Positions 1-8,467 of a DNA stretch of 64,000 bases are shown in pieces. The stretch lies in assembly GCA_965200775.1 (NCBI GenBank), contig OZ241383.1, positions 2,170,001 to 2,234,000 on the forward strand, given 5' to 3'. The position numbers were made by a program, and so were the translations under genes. Origin of the DNA: Poriferisocius sp965200775. Lineage in GTDB: Bacteria; Actinomycetota; Acidimicrobiia; Acidimicrobiales; Bin134. How positions within the stretch are numbered: position 1 is the stretch's first letter; each line of letters begins with the position of its first letter. The notes under the pieces were generated by a model. The model had not been told where the DNA came from. It was given only the letters and a program-made list of their open reading frames with translations, and searched no databases.

Positions 1-2379
1 GCCCGCGGTCCGCACCTGGTAGTCGGCCCGGCGGCTGCTCACCGCCTGCGACTGCCGGGACAGCTCGTCGCGGTCGCGGGCCATGCCCTCGGCCCGCTCG
101 CGCTTCTCGGCTTCCCGGGCCTCATGCTGGGGCAGCTCCCGGCCCAGCTCATCGGACCGGGCCCGGTCCTCGGCCACCCTCTGTTGCAGCTCGTCACGGC
201 GGGGTACGAGGGCGGCGATCTGCACTTCCACGTCGCGAAGGTCGCGCTCAACCGATTCGCACCGGCCCCGAGCTCTAACCAGCGCTTCGGTGTCGGCCTG
301 CTCCTGCTTCTTTACCCGGCCCAGAGCCTGCTCGGCGTGGCGTACCCGCTCCTCGGCCGAGGACAGCTCCTGCTCGGCGGCCTGTACAGCGGCGTCGGCC
401 TGGGCCCGCTGTTTCTCGGCTTCCTCCAGCAGCCCCTTGGTGGCTCCGAAACGCCGGGTGCCTACCCGCCATCCCGCCGAGCTGAACCGATCCCCGCTAC
501 GGGTGACCACCACTGCCGTCGGGTCGCCTGCGGCTGCCACGGCGGCCTGCTCGCTGCTCTCGGCCACCCCGACGCCGCTGATCAACACGTCGAGCAGATC
601 GTCCACCCCCTCCACCGCCGAATGGACCCGGGGGCGAAGGGGCTCGCCGAACACGGGCGCAGGCGGGGACGGGTGCGACCGGCCCAGGGCCAGAACCGCC
701 CCTCCGGCGTTCTCGGCTTCCAGGGTGGCGATGGCCCGCATGGCGGCCTCTGTGCCGGTGGCCACAACCGCTGCCACCGATTCGCCCACCGCTGTCTCGA
801 AAGCGGCTTCCCAACCCCGGTCAACGTCCACCACATCGAGCAGGGTGCCCACCACGCCCTCGACCCCGGCCAGCCGCTCGGCCCCGGAACGGTCGCGGGC
901 GTCCTGCAACACCGACGACAGCACCTCGTGGCGGGCCTGCCAGGCTTGGCGGTTGCCGGCCGCGTCGGCCAACGCAGCCTTGGCCTGTCCGCCTAGGGCC
1001 CGGGCCTTCTCCACCGACTGCTCGGCGGCGGCCACTTCCCGGCCCCTGTTCTGCACCGCGGTCTCGCCCTCGCCCACTTCGGCCCAGCACTGGGCCACCT
1101 CCTGAACCAGAGCCAGCCGGCGTGTTTCCAGCCCCTCCAGCTCCCGGCCCAATTGGTCCCATTCGGCCTGGCCCCGCTGGGCCGACGACTCCAGGGCTCT
1201 CAACTCGCCTCTCAGCCGGGGGGCGTCCGACCCGGCCTCGGGCAGGCCGTCGTCTCCCCACGCGTCCTCGAACGACAGTCGGAGCTGCTCGAGGTGCTGT
1301 TCGGCTTCGACAACCTCGGCCTCGTGGGCGGCCAGGGCTTCCACCGCTGCCCCCACTTCGCTCAGCTCTCGGCCCAGCCGATCGGATTCGGCCTCCAGCG
1401 TGGCAACCACGCTCTCGTCCACCCCGGCGCTGCGTTCCTGCTGCAACCGCAGCTTGCGCTCCGATAGCAACGCTTCCAGCCCCCGCAGGCGCTCGTTGAG
1501 GCCCTCGAACCGCATCAGCACATCGCTGACCCCCGGCCCTTCGATACTCGCCAAATGGGTTTCGGCCACGCCGATGTCGCGGTCCATGGCCTCCGCCTGG
1601 ACGGTGAGCTGCTGGATCTGCCGGCGGTTGTTGGCTTGGTCTTGATCCAGATTGCGCTTGCGGCCCCTGAGTTGACCGATTTCCTGGCCGGCCACGTACA
1701 GGCGAAGACCGCTCAGCTCGGCCACCAGCCCCCCGTGACGGCGAGCGGCGTTGGCCTGGCGCTCCAACGGCTTGAGTTGGCGGCGGATCTCTCGAATCAC
1801 ATCCGACAGCCGGGTGAGGTTGGCCTCGGCGGATGCCAATCGCCGTTCGGACTTCTCCTTGCGGCGGCGGAACTTCAGCACCCCGGCGGCCTCCTCGATC
1901 ACCGCTCGGCGATCCTCAGGCCGGGCGCTCAGCACCCCTTCGATCTGGCGCTGGGCCACGATCACATGTTGCTGGCGGCCAACCCCGGTGTCGCTGAGCA
2001 GTTCCTGGATGTCGAGCAGGCGGCAGGGCACCCCGTTGATGGAATAGGTGCTGTCACCGCTGCGGAACAGCGTCCGGGTGATGGTTACCTCCTCGAACTC
2101 GATGGGCAGGAGCCGGGCGGTGTTGTCGATACTGAGCGACACCTCGGCCCGGCCCAAACCGGGGCGGGAAGCGGTGCCGGCGAAGATGACATCGTCCATC
2201 TTGGTCGACCGCACCGACGTGGGGGCCTGAGCCCCGAGTGCCCAGGCCACAGCATCAACAACGTTGGATTTGCCACTGCCGTTCGGGCCCACGATCACCG
2301 TCACGCCGGGTTCGAAAACCAGGGTGTTGGGTTCGGCAAAGGATTTGAACCCCTTGAGGGTCAACGCCTTCAGAAACAC
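1..2379 (-). CDS. smc: Chromosome segregation ATPase SMC (partial; N-terminal part)
   Basis: This is the N-terminal 793 codons of an SMC protein; the gene runs off the window edge. SMC is the ATPase of the bacterial condensin complex (with ScpA and ScpB) that compacts and segregates chromosomes. The protein opens with GFKSFAEPN and a Walker A loop GPNGSGKSN at residues 31-39. A long charged heptad-rich coiled coil follows, and a hinge-like, less charged segment lies roughly at residues 510-660. The GTG at 2379 fits the family N-terminus (VFLKALTLKGFKSF). The gene is the last of an acpP-rnc-fpg-smc run, 105 bp after the fpg-like stop, a conserved order in Actinobacteria. The head-closing C-terminal Walker B lies outside the window. 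Confidence 0.97.
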   Translation of the reverse strand, partial: MFLKALTLKGFKSFAEPNTLVFEPGVTVIVGPNGSGKSNVVDAVAWALGAQAPTSVRSTKMDDVIFAGTASRPGLGRAEVSLSIDNTARLLPIEFEEVTITRTLFRSGDSTYSINGVPCRLLDIQELLSDTGVGRQQHVIVAQRQIEGVLSARPEDRRAVIEEAAGVLKFRRRKEKSERRLASAEANLTRLSDVIREIRRQLKPLERQANAARRHGGLVAELSGLRLYVAGQEIGQLRGRKRNLDQDQANNRRQIQQLTVQAEAMDRDIGVAETHLASIEGPGVSDVLMRFEGLNERLRGLEALLSERKLRLQQERSAGVDESVVATLEAESDRLGRELSEVGAAVEALAAHEAEVVEAEQHLEQLRLSFEDAWGDDGLPEAGSDAPRLRGELRALESSAQRGQAEWDQLGRELEGLETRRLALVQEVAQCWAEVGEGETAVQNRGREVAAAEQSVEKARALGGQAKAALADAAGNRQAWQARHEVLSSVLQDARDRSGAERLAGVEGVVGTLLDVVDVDRGWEAAFETAVGESVAAVVATGTEAAMRAIATLEAENAGGAVLALGRSHPSPPAPVFGEPLRPRVHSAVEGVDDLLDVLISGVGVAESSEQAAVAAAGDPTAVVVTRSGDRFSSAGWRVGTRRFGATKGLLEEAEKQRAQADAAVQAAEQELSSAEERVRHAEQALGRVKKQEQADTEALVRARGRCESVERDLRDVEVQIAALVPRRDELQQRVAEDRARSDELGRELPQHEAREAEKRERAEGMARDRDELSRQSQAVSSRRADYQVRTAG

Positions 2380-2484
2380 TGTTGCGACCCTACTCAGCCA
2401 ACCGCCGCGATTAGTGGAACCTCCCGGTCAACCCGACACCGGCCGAGGTCATCCGGACCACGTCATCCGGATTGCCTTATGGGG

Positions 2485-3330
2485 TCAGATCTGGCATTGC
2501 TCGCAGTAGTAAGTCCAGCGTCGGCGGAAGCGGTACTTCTGAATGGGGCGGTGGCAGCGAGGACAGGGTCGACCGGCCCTTCCCGACATCTTGAACACGT
2601 TTAGGTACTCCTGGTAGCCGCCGGGCTCGCCGTGCGCATCGGCGTAATGCCCTCCCTCCACCGTGGCCCCCCGGTGCTTGGCCGCATCGTGCAGGGTCTC
2701 CACCATGGCCCTATGCAGCCGCCGCACCTCCTGAGGGCCCAACGAGGTGGTCATGCGGTCGTACCGCAACCCGGCCGCGAACAGGATCTCGTCGGAGTAC
2801 ATCTCGCCCAGCCCCACCACCACCTGCTGATCGGTGAGCACCGCTTTCAGCTTGGCGTCCTGGGAGAGGAGCACCTCGCCGAACATCCGCCACGGAACCG
2901 GCTGGTCCAGGGGGTCGATGCCCAGCCTGTCGAGTTCGGGGACCTCCTCCACCAGCTTCTCGGCGTTGGCCAGGAACAGCTCGGCGTCGCCGGGAGCGTC
3001 CACCAGCCGAAGCTGACCGCTCTTGGTGAAGGCAATGGTCAGGACAGTGTTGGGCTCGGTCTTGTCCCGGTTGGCGTGGCGGCGCAACTGCCCCCCGCTG
3101 CCCAGATGAGCCACTATCACGTCCTCGCTGTCGAGGCTGAGGATCAGATGCAGCCCCCGACGGCGCACCCCTGTGATCTTGGTCGTTTCCAGCCGGTTGG
3201 CGAACTTCTTGGCTCCGCCCGAGCGCTTGATGGGCCGGGTGTCGTGTACCTCCACCGATTTGATGCGCAGGCCGGGCAACTCCCGGTCCAGATCGCGGCG
3301 GATGGTCTCCACTTCCGGCAGGGCGATCAC
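2485..3330 (-). CDS. Fpg/Nei-family DNA glycosylase homologue with altered active site
   Basis: This 281-aa protein has Fpg (MutM) architecture: N-terminal LPEVETIRRDL, a helix-two-turn-helix region and a C-terminal zinc finger CPRC...CEQC. Fpg normally removes oxidised purines such as 8-oxoguanine and cuts the abasic site. The GTG at 3330 is preceded by AAGGAGAG, so the start is well supported, and the protein begins V-I-A-L-P-E. The catalytic Pro2 and Glu3 of canonical Fpg (MPELPEVET) are Ile and Ala here. The usual lysine in RRGKYLL is replaced (RRRGLHLIL), the conserved Asn of GxGNIY is Glu (GLGEMYSDE), and HLGMSG reads HLGSGG. It sits 19 bp after rnc. The fold assignment is secure; normal glycosylase activity is doubtful, and it may be a divergent actinobacterial paralogue. 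Confidence 0.88.
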   Translation of the reverse strand: MIALPEVETIRRDLDRELPGLRIKSVEVHDTRPIKRSGGAKKFANRLETTKITGVRRRGLHLILSLDSEDVIVAHLGSGGQLRRHANRDKTEPNTVLTIAFTKSGQLRLVDAPGDAELFLANAEKLVEEVPELDRLGIDPLDQPVPWRMFGEVLLSQDAKLKAVLTDQQVVVGLGEMYSDEILFAAGLRYDRMTTSLGPQEVRRLHRAMVETLHDAAKHRGATVEGGHYADAHGEPGGYQEYLNVFKMSGRAGRPCPRCHRPIQKYRFRRRWTYYCEQCQI

Positions 3331-3349
3331 TGAATCTCTCCTTTGGCCG

Positions 3350-4072
3350 TCATCGGGCTGCTCCCGCTGGGGTGGGCAACAACTCGAACTCCATCGCCTG
3401 CCAGGCCGAAGCGGCGGCCGACTGCTCGGCCTGCTTCTTCGACCTACCCTCGCCCCGGCCCATCTCCTCGCCGTTGATGTGAACCACGGCGAAGAACTGC
3501 TTGGCGTGGTCTGGCCCCTTCTCGCTAAGGCGGTACTCGGGGGCGTCCTGGCCACGCTGGGCGCAGTGCTCCTGCAAGCGGGTCTTGTAGTCCCGCACAC
3601 CGGGGGCCTCGGCGGCGGCGGCGATGGGATCGGCCATCCACCCCCGGACCAGCTCGACCACCGTCTCCCACGGAGCGTCGAGGTAGATGGCACCGATCAC
3701 CGCTTCCATGGCGTCGCAGAGGATGGAGCACTTCTTGCGGCCCCCCGAGGCTGCCTCGCCCCGCCCCAGGCGCAGGGCTTCTCCCAGGCGAAGCTCGCCG
3801 GCCAGATCGGCCAGCGCCTCGGCCCTAACCACCTCGGCCCGCAACGGGGCCAGCTTCCCTTCGGCCTTCTCCGGGTAAGCGGAGTAGATGTGGTCGGTCA
3901 CCACCAGGGCCAGCACGGCGTCGCCCAGAAACTCCAGGCGTTCGTTGGACGCCGCTCCAGCGTGGTCGGCCGTCCACGACCGGTGGGTCAACGCCTCCAC
4001 GAGCAGGCCGGGCCGGGTGAACGTGTAGCCGAGGCGGTCGGCCAGGGCCGCGAGCTCAACTTCGGAAGTCAG
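3350..4072 (-). CDS. rnc: Ribonuclease III
   Basis: RNase III cleaves double-stranded RNA in rRNA and mRNA processing. The protein (about 240 aa, normal for the family) has the signature NERLEFLGDAVL, the second acidic cluster DAMEAVIGAIYLD and a C-terminal dsRNA-binding domain (DYKTRLQEHCAQRG ... EGRSKKQAEQSAAASAW). No ATG, GTG or TTG lies at the expected place. The best candidate is a CTG at 4072 that overlaps the acpP stop as CTGA, analogous to the ATGA overlaps elsewhere in this genome, so translation is probably coupled to acpP. The identity is certain; the exact start is inferred. Confidence 0.93.
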   Translation of the reverse strand: MTSEVELAALADRLGYTFTRPGLLVEALTHRSWTADHAGAASNERLEFLGDAVLALVVTDHIYSAYPEKAEGKLAPLRAEVVRAEALADLAGELRLGEALRLGRGEAASGGRKKCSILCDAMEAVIGAIYLDAPWETVVELVRGWMADPIAAAAEAPGVRDYKTRLQEHCAQRGQDAPEYRLSEKGPDHAKQFFAVVHINGEEMGRGEGRSKKQAEQSAAASAWQAMEFELLPTPAGAAR

Positions 4073-4368
4073 GAGCTTCGGCTCAGCCGGCCGTGGACAT
4101 AGTCGACGGCGTCGCGCACCGTCTTGAGATCCTCCAAGTCCTCGTCGTCGATGCTGAAGCCCACCGTCCTCTCGCTCAACTCCTCCTCGAGGGTTTCCAC
4201 CAATTCGATGAGGGCCAGCGAATCGGCGTCGAGGTCGTCGGCAAAGGCCTGTCCCTCGGATATCCGGTCGGGAGCAATCTCCAGGATGTCGGCCAAGCAC
4301 TCCCTGACCAGGGACAAGATCCCGTCGCGATCCAACGGGCTCTGTTCGACATGGGTTTCGGAAGGCAC
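4069..4368 (-). CDS. acpP: Acyl carrier protein
   Basis: This 99-aa acidic protein carries the phosphopantetheine attachment motif DDLDADSLALIEL, in which the serine is modified and carries growing fatty acyl chains. The GTG at 4368 is preferred because GGAG lies just upstream and because a TTG alternative at 4392 would sit only a few bases after the predicted transcription start. The residue after DSL is Ala rather than the common Asp or Glu. The N-terminus before helix 1 is somewhat long (SETHVEQSPLDRDG). It leads the acpP-rnc-fpg-smc block and overlaps rnc by four bases. Confidence 0.93.
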   Translation of the reverse strand: MPSETHVEQSPLDRDGILSLVRECLADILEIAPDRISEGQAFADDLDADSLALIELVETLEEELSERTVGFSIDDEDLEDLKTVRDAVDYVHGRLSRSS

Positions 4369-4406
4369 GGTGTCTCCGGGGCTGTACAGCAAAGCGGCGC
4401 GGGTGA

Positions 4407-4412
4407 ATTATA
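4407..4412 (-). promoter_or_regulatory. -10 element of acpP operon promoter
   Basis: A perfect TATAAT hexamer on the minus strand lies 39-44 bases upstream of the acpP GTG, giving an expected start near 4400 and a leader of about 30 nt. No good TTGACA-like -35 is visible at 16-18 bp spacing. The AT-rich hexamer stands out in GC-rich surroundings. Confidence 0.55.
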
Positions 4413-4785
4413 CGCCACCTTGCCGCGGTTCCCACTTCCTCAGGCCAACATCCCAGTGATTTGCCCCACGGGCCCCGCAGTGCACCCGCGGCGTGGTGTC
4501 CGGCACCGGGCGACCTGGTGGACCGCGATGGTCTCACCTGAGATGCCTGGTTTGGCTTTCTATTCTGTTGTCAATGTGCGTTTGCTGGGTTTGGGGTTCG
4601 ACGAGCGTTTCGGGCCATCGTCCTGGTTGATGGCCGGTTGCCCAGGTGGTTCGTTGCTGTCGTGGTTGCCAGCGCCACTTGGTCAGGTGTTGGCCCTGGG
4701 GTTCGGCACTTTGGTGTCCGGTGTTCGCTGGGGTTGCCGGCAAGTCCGGGTCGGGTGCTCAGCCTGGGGGCCATGTTCCGATTGC
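4413..4785. other. Intergenic stretch without recognisable gene
   Basis: This stretch of about 370 bp lies between the acpP promoter and the end of the DUF222/HNH gene. Open frames on both strands are low-complexity and resemble no family I recognise. Part may be decayed 3' sequence of the neighbouring HNH element. Confidence 0.5.
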
Positions 4786-5967
4786 TCAGTTTCTGAGTAT
4801 GGGGTTGTGTTGGGCCGGCTGGTAGTTGGTGGTGCCGGTGTCGGGAAACGGATCTGGTGGGGGATGCACGGTGTAGCGGCCGTCGGGGTCTTGGTGGACT
4901 TCCCAGTTGTGGTCGTGGATGTTGTGGTGGCAGCGGGTACACACCATCACGAGGTTGTCGAGGTCGGTGGGTCCGCCGTTTGACCACCAGTCGATGTGGT
5001 GTGCCTGGCACCAGTGAGGTGCGGCATCGCAACCCACACAGCCCTGGTCTCGTAGCGTCAGTGCGGCCTTTTGGCCTGGGGTGGCGATTCGTGTCCTGCG
5101 ACCCAACCAGAGCTTTTGGCCCTTGATCTTGTAGATGGCGGGCAGGATGTCCGCCTCACAGGCCAGCTTCTTGAGTTCACCAACCGGAAGGGGCTTGCCG
5201 TCGCTCAGCCGGGCGTTTGTGAGGCGGCGGTTCACAATGTCGTAGTCGGCCACCACCAACAAAGCAGTCCCCGACGCCTTGCCCTTTCTCTGGCTCCAGG
5301 ATCAATTCGGCTAGGGCGTCGGCCATGCGCTGCTTCGACGTGCGCCGCTTCTTGGGGTCCTCTTGGTACCACAGCTCGCGTTCTTTGGCCGACAGCACCG
5401 TGGCGATACGAGCCCCGGTTAGAGGGTCAAACTCGCCCGACAAAACGAACATGCCGGTTTCTTTGCTCTCGAACGCTCTTGCGGTGCGCCGCTCCTTCTG
5501 ATTGTCCAAGATTTCTTGTCCGTCGTCGGTAGACATGTCCTGCTGGTGGCGGCGCACCGTCTTTTTGAACCGGGTGTAATCCTCACGCTGGGCTTCTTGT
5601 TGCAACACCGACTCGTCGATGGGCCCTTCTCCTGCGGCTCGCGCGATCAGCCGAGCATGGCTCGCAGCGATCACCCCGTCGGCCAACGCCTCATAAGTTT
5701 CGGGAAACTCGGCCAGCTTCTGGGCCACCTCCACATCCTGGCGGGCCTGGCGTGAAGAAGACTGCGACACGTTACGAACCGCTCGCTGAGCCTCCTCTGC
5801 ACCAATGAGATTCTTGAGGTCAACCAGGATTCCAGCCGTGATGGCCGCCAACTTCGACTCCGCCCGACGGGCCACCTCCAACAACGCACGCAGCTCAGCG
5901 TCGCCCATCTCAGACCTGTCAACGTGACGCACACCGTCGCCCCGCAACCGTCTTGGCTCTCTGCCAT
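4786..5967 (-). pseudogene. DUF222/HNH endonuclease (13E12-repeat family), frameshifted
   Basis: Two frames together encode one DUF222-HNH protein. The 5' part (MGDAELRALLEVARRAESKLAAI... to LILEPEKG) carries DUF222. The 3' part (TALLVVADYDIVNRRL to the end) carries the HNH core CVGCDAAPHWCQAHHIDWWSNGG ... NLVMVCTRCHH. The frames break at a GGG run near 5282-5284, where removing one G restores K-G-K-A-S-G-T-A-L-L. In addition, the only strong ribosome site, AAGGAGG before an ATG at 5967, opens a different frame from the DUF222 domain, suggesting a second shift near the 5' end; otherwise an in-frame ATG at 6016 could serve. This family is repeated and mobile-like in Actinobacteria. A sequencing error in the G-run cannot be excluded. 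Confidence 0.8.
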
Positions 5968-6024
5968 GTTCACCTCCTTGGTCATCTTCCGCCCCGCATC
6001 TGGGGCTTGAATCCATCTAGAAAT

Positions 6025-6125
6025 CCATTATCCACACCACGGTGATAGTTTCTCCTGATGGTCTGCTGCCTTCCGTTGGTGTCTGCCTCGTTTCCCATTA
6101 TCCACATGGTGGTGACAGTTTCCCC
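6025..6125 (+). repeat. Pair of 31-bp direct repeats starting CCATTATCCACA
   Basis: The copies lie at 6025-6055 and 6095-6125 (period 70) and share CCATTATCCACA, then GGTGA, then AGTTTC, with about six mismatches. Each contains TTATCCACA (6028-6036, 6098-6106), identical to a strong DnaA box. A degenerate third copy (TTATCCCCA) is at 6214-6222. They sit directly upstream of the HNH gene on its 5' side. Their role is unknown; they could be binding sites, element ends or chance DnaA-box matches. Confidence 0.6.
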
Positions 6126-6658
6126 GTCGCCGGCACCCTGCCACCGCCTCTCGCGAAACCCCAGGTCACAGACCCAGGGCGCATCCCGACACCCTACAAG
6201 GGGGCTGTGACATTATCCCCAGGCCGCCCACAAGCACCCCGTGACCTCTTGACCCGACACGGGACCGATCCCCCACCCGACCGCCGCCCACCCCTGACCA
6301 CTGCCCGGCCGTGCTATCGGAGCCTGCCTATCCCTCCGCCAACCCGACATGAGCACCTCGCAACCTGTGACCCCCCCGGGGACGTTCAATCCTCCCGCGC
6401 AGCCACCACCGCGATCCGAAGAATCCATGCATGACTCGGAGATACGGACTCGCCCTACCTCCGAATTTGTCTGACTTCGCAGATGCGTACTTCCCCGTGA
6501 GCAATCATCAAGATCAACGTGATGGGCGATTTCGAGCTCTGGCTCAAACTTCAGCTTGATGCCAAACATCAAGAGATCAGTGCCAACGATTCCGTACGCC
6601 GTTCCATCAACCCATCCGATCCCCAGATAGAGTCCATACACAAAGACTGACGAACCCC
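6126..6658. other. Intergenic stretch, no convincing gene
   Basis: This is a region of about 530 bp between the repeats and the HEPN-like gene. A minus-strand open frame (6213-6641) has a hydrophobic start (MYGLYLGIGWVDGTAYG) but turns into low-complexity sequence and has no relative I recognise. It may be a gene remnant. No tRNA or clear terminator was seen. Confidence 0.4.
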
Positions 6659-6694
6659 ATGCCGTCAGTGGCCAGAAAACCGGCTTGGAGGCTC

Positions 6695-7540
6695 ATGACC
6701 AAGCGATCTACCAACAAATCAAGCATCCTGCTTTTCCCCGCCTATCGTCGCTTCGAGGCAGCCCGGGTTGAGACCAACGATGCAATGATGGCATTACTCA
6801 TCGGAGGACGTCTCGGATCACACGCTCTGTTGCGCCATGGCGATTCGGACCGCTTCCTGTCTGAGATCTTCCCAACAGTAAAGGACATCCGCCGCCTCGA
6901 CCGTACTGCAGCCAAAGCTCAGCGACTCATCGACCACGCCGAAAGGTACTTCGCCTACCTAGCCATACCGTTCGCGCTTACCGTCTATAAGACGTTCGTG
7001 CTCGACTGCATCGAACTATTCGAAGACACTCCATTAGACCCCACCACGGTCCAAATGCATCTCTTGCACAAACGGATTCAGGAGAAAGCAGGTGAACTCC
7101 CTAGTGAACTCGTGGAATTATTCGAGTTATCCCGCCAGATAAGGAACCGGATCCTCCATCACAACGCTACCCAAGGGAGCAATCTCCGTCCTGCCTACCG
7201 TGCCCTTTCGCGACCCGCACGCGAGAGCTGGAAAAATCTGTCAGACCAGCAGCTTCCACTCTCTAACCCAAAGGAACAGCTCGCTCTAGGCGCCTGTGAA
7301 ATCACCGCCGTCCTAGCAATAACCAAGAACTTAGCTAGGTGCCTAAACGAGTCGCTTACGTCTACCGTCACACGAGAACGGTGGATCAAGATCATCAAGG
7401 AGGACTTCGAAGCCACGTCGCCCCGAGCAAAGGATCGAAACACGAGACTCAGGCGCATCCAGGGTCACGCTCGGCATTTCTACCCCTCACTAGGGCTTAG
7501 TCGAGAGGAGTTGGCAGCCTCGTATGGGACTGAAGTATAA
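6695..7540 (+). CDS. HEPN-like protein of unknown function
   Basis: This 281-aa, largely helical soluble protein matches no family I can name. Around residues 145-156 it reads ELSRQIRNRILHHN, containing R150-x4-H155, the Rx4-6H motif of HEPN ribonucleases and toxins. The ATG at 6695 is preferred over one at 6659 because TTGGAGG lies just before it. Base composition is lower in GC than the flanking genes, consistent with transfer. It stands alone between a broken HNH element and restriction gene remnants, so a defence or toxin role is plausible but inferred. No partner antitoxin such as an MNT nucleotidyltransferase is next to it. Confidence 0.6.
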   Translation: MTKRSTNKSSILLFPAYRRFEAARVETNDAMMALLIGGRLGSHALLRHGDSDRFLSEIFPTVKDIRRLDRTAAKAQRLIDHAERYFAYLAIPFALTVYKTFVLDCIELFEDTPLDPTTVQMHLLHKRIQEKAGELPSELVELFELSRQIRNRILHHNATQGSNLRPAYRALSRPARESWKNLSDQQLPLSNPKEQLALGACEITAVLAITKNLARCLNESLTSTVTRERWIKIIKEDFEATSPRAKDRNTRLRRIQGHARHFYPSLGLSREELAASYGTEV

Positions 7541-7563
7541 GTGGAGGCTCTTCCTATTGAGCT

Positions 7564-7600
7564 ACTATTCGTGCGAATAGTCGGGACTCGAACCCGGGTC
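7564..7600 (-). other. tRNA T-arm-like fragment plus perfect inverted repeat
   Basis: On the minus strand the sequence CCGGGTTCGAGTCCCGA (7582-7598) has the T-loop consensus TTCGAGT with a near-complete stem. It runs straight into an 8-bp perfect inverted repeat ACTATTCG-TG-CGAATAGT (7564-7581). A second perfect palindrome ATGACTCCAGTCAT is at 7614-7627. I could not fold a complete cloverleaf. This may be a remnant of a tRNA 3' end, a typical footprint of an integrated element. Confidence 0.3.
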
Positions 7601-7780
7601 TCCCCGCTCTGTGATGACTCCAGTCATGATCTGAGGGCTCCTATGGCCAAGTCACCTAAAGGCAACTATACAGGCTCTAAGTGGTGAAGCCGGGATTTCG
7701 AGTTCTCGCCTCTTGGCGGGTTGAGTTCGGCGGGCTGGGTCGTGCGGGAAGATATCCACAAACAGGCCAAGGAACGATAC

Positions 7781-8240
7781 CTACCCGAATGAATTTGAGT
7801 AATCCCCCTCGTAGAGGGCCTTCACCTCTGCCCCGGCAAACTCTGCCAGCGCCTCCCTTACCCCTTCGTCCTTGAGACCGAGCGACCGGAGCGACCCATC
7901 GGAGATCTCCGTGACAGACTCAATCCCGATGAACTGGTCACCGAAACGCTCCGCGTACTGGGCGAGCGCGTTCAGCTTGTTCTTGGCGTCAGCCATGTGG
8001 TCGCCATGGGAGTCAACGATCGAGACTCCCAGGCTTCCGTCGTCCCGACGCGAGACGATGAGGAAGTCAGGCTGCAACGAGGTCCAACCCCATCATCCTT
8101 CTCATAGGCGATGCGAAGGACTGCCGGGTAAGGCGGCTTGGGTTGCGGTACCAGGCCACGAAGCTCGGCCGTGCAGCCTCTGTCTTGATGACGGTGCGCT
8201 CCCTCTGGTTGAGAGCGGCCGGGAAGATCCCGCTCTTTTC
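7781..8240 (-). pseudogene. C-terminal remnant of type III restriction/DEAD-box helicase
   Basis: The longest frame (7781-8077) encodes LQPDFLIVSRRDDGSLGVSIVDSHGD...KNKLNALAQYAERFG, matching the C-terminal end of large type III restriction-like helicase proteins as I remember them. Upstream codons continue the homology in other frames: SGIFPAALNQRERTVIKTEA, then PSFVAWYRNPSR, then PAVLRIAYEKDDG. Joining them needs an extra C near the NPSR codons and an extra T before the LQPDF codons, so at least two single-base deletions have occurred. The helicase core is absent. It is a dead fragment of a transferred defence gene. Confidence 0.65.
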
Positions 8241-8467
8241 TGACTAAAGGTGTCCTTCAAGCATGAGAGGCTGAAGCGGAGCCTCCAGCGCCATGAGCGG
8301 CTGCCAAGCAGGCTGGCAGAAACCTGACCTGATCTACCTTGGACTAGACGAGGTGATCACCACCGCCCCTGAGCACCTGGGGGTCGGTCCGCGTAGCTGT
8401 CACACCTGGTCCGTATACTCAATCCAACTGTCCGGTGCCGGGCCCGCATGGTATTTGATGGATTGAG
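8241..8467. other. Intergenic, upstream of restriction-modification pair
   Basis: No gene is seen here. It must hold the promoter for the methyltransferase gene, but I cannot identify a clear box. Confidence 0.4.

Noticed and set aside
6213..6641. Minus-strand frame starting MYGLYLGIGWVDG
   Set aside because: Only the first 45 codons look protein-like; the rest is low complexity and no family was recognised, so it was not called as a gene.
7560..7680. Complete tRNA gene on the minus strand
   Set aside because: Only the T-arm fits; no matching acceptor, D-arm or anticodon arm could be folded.
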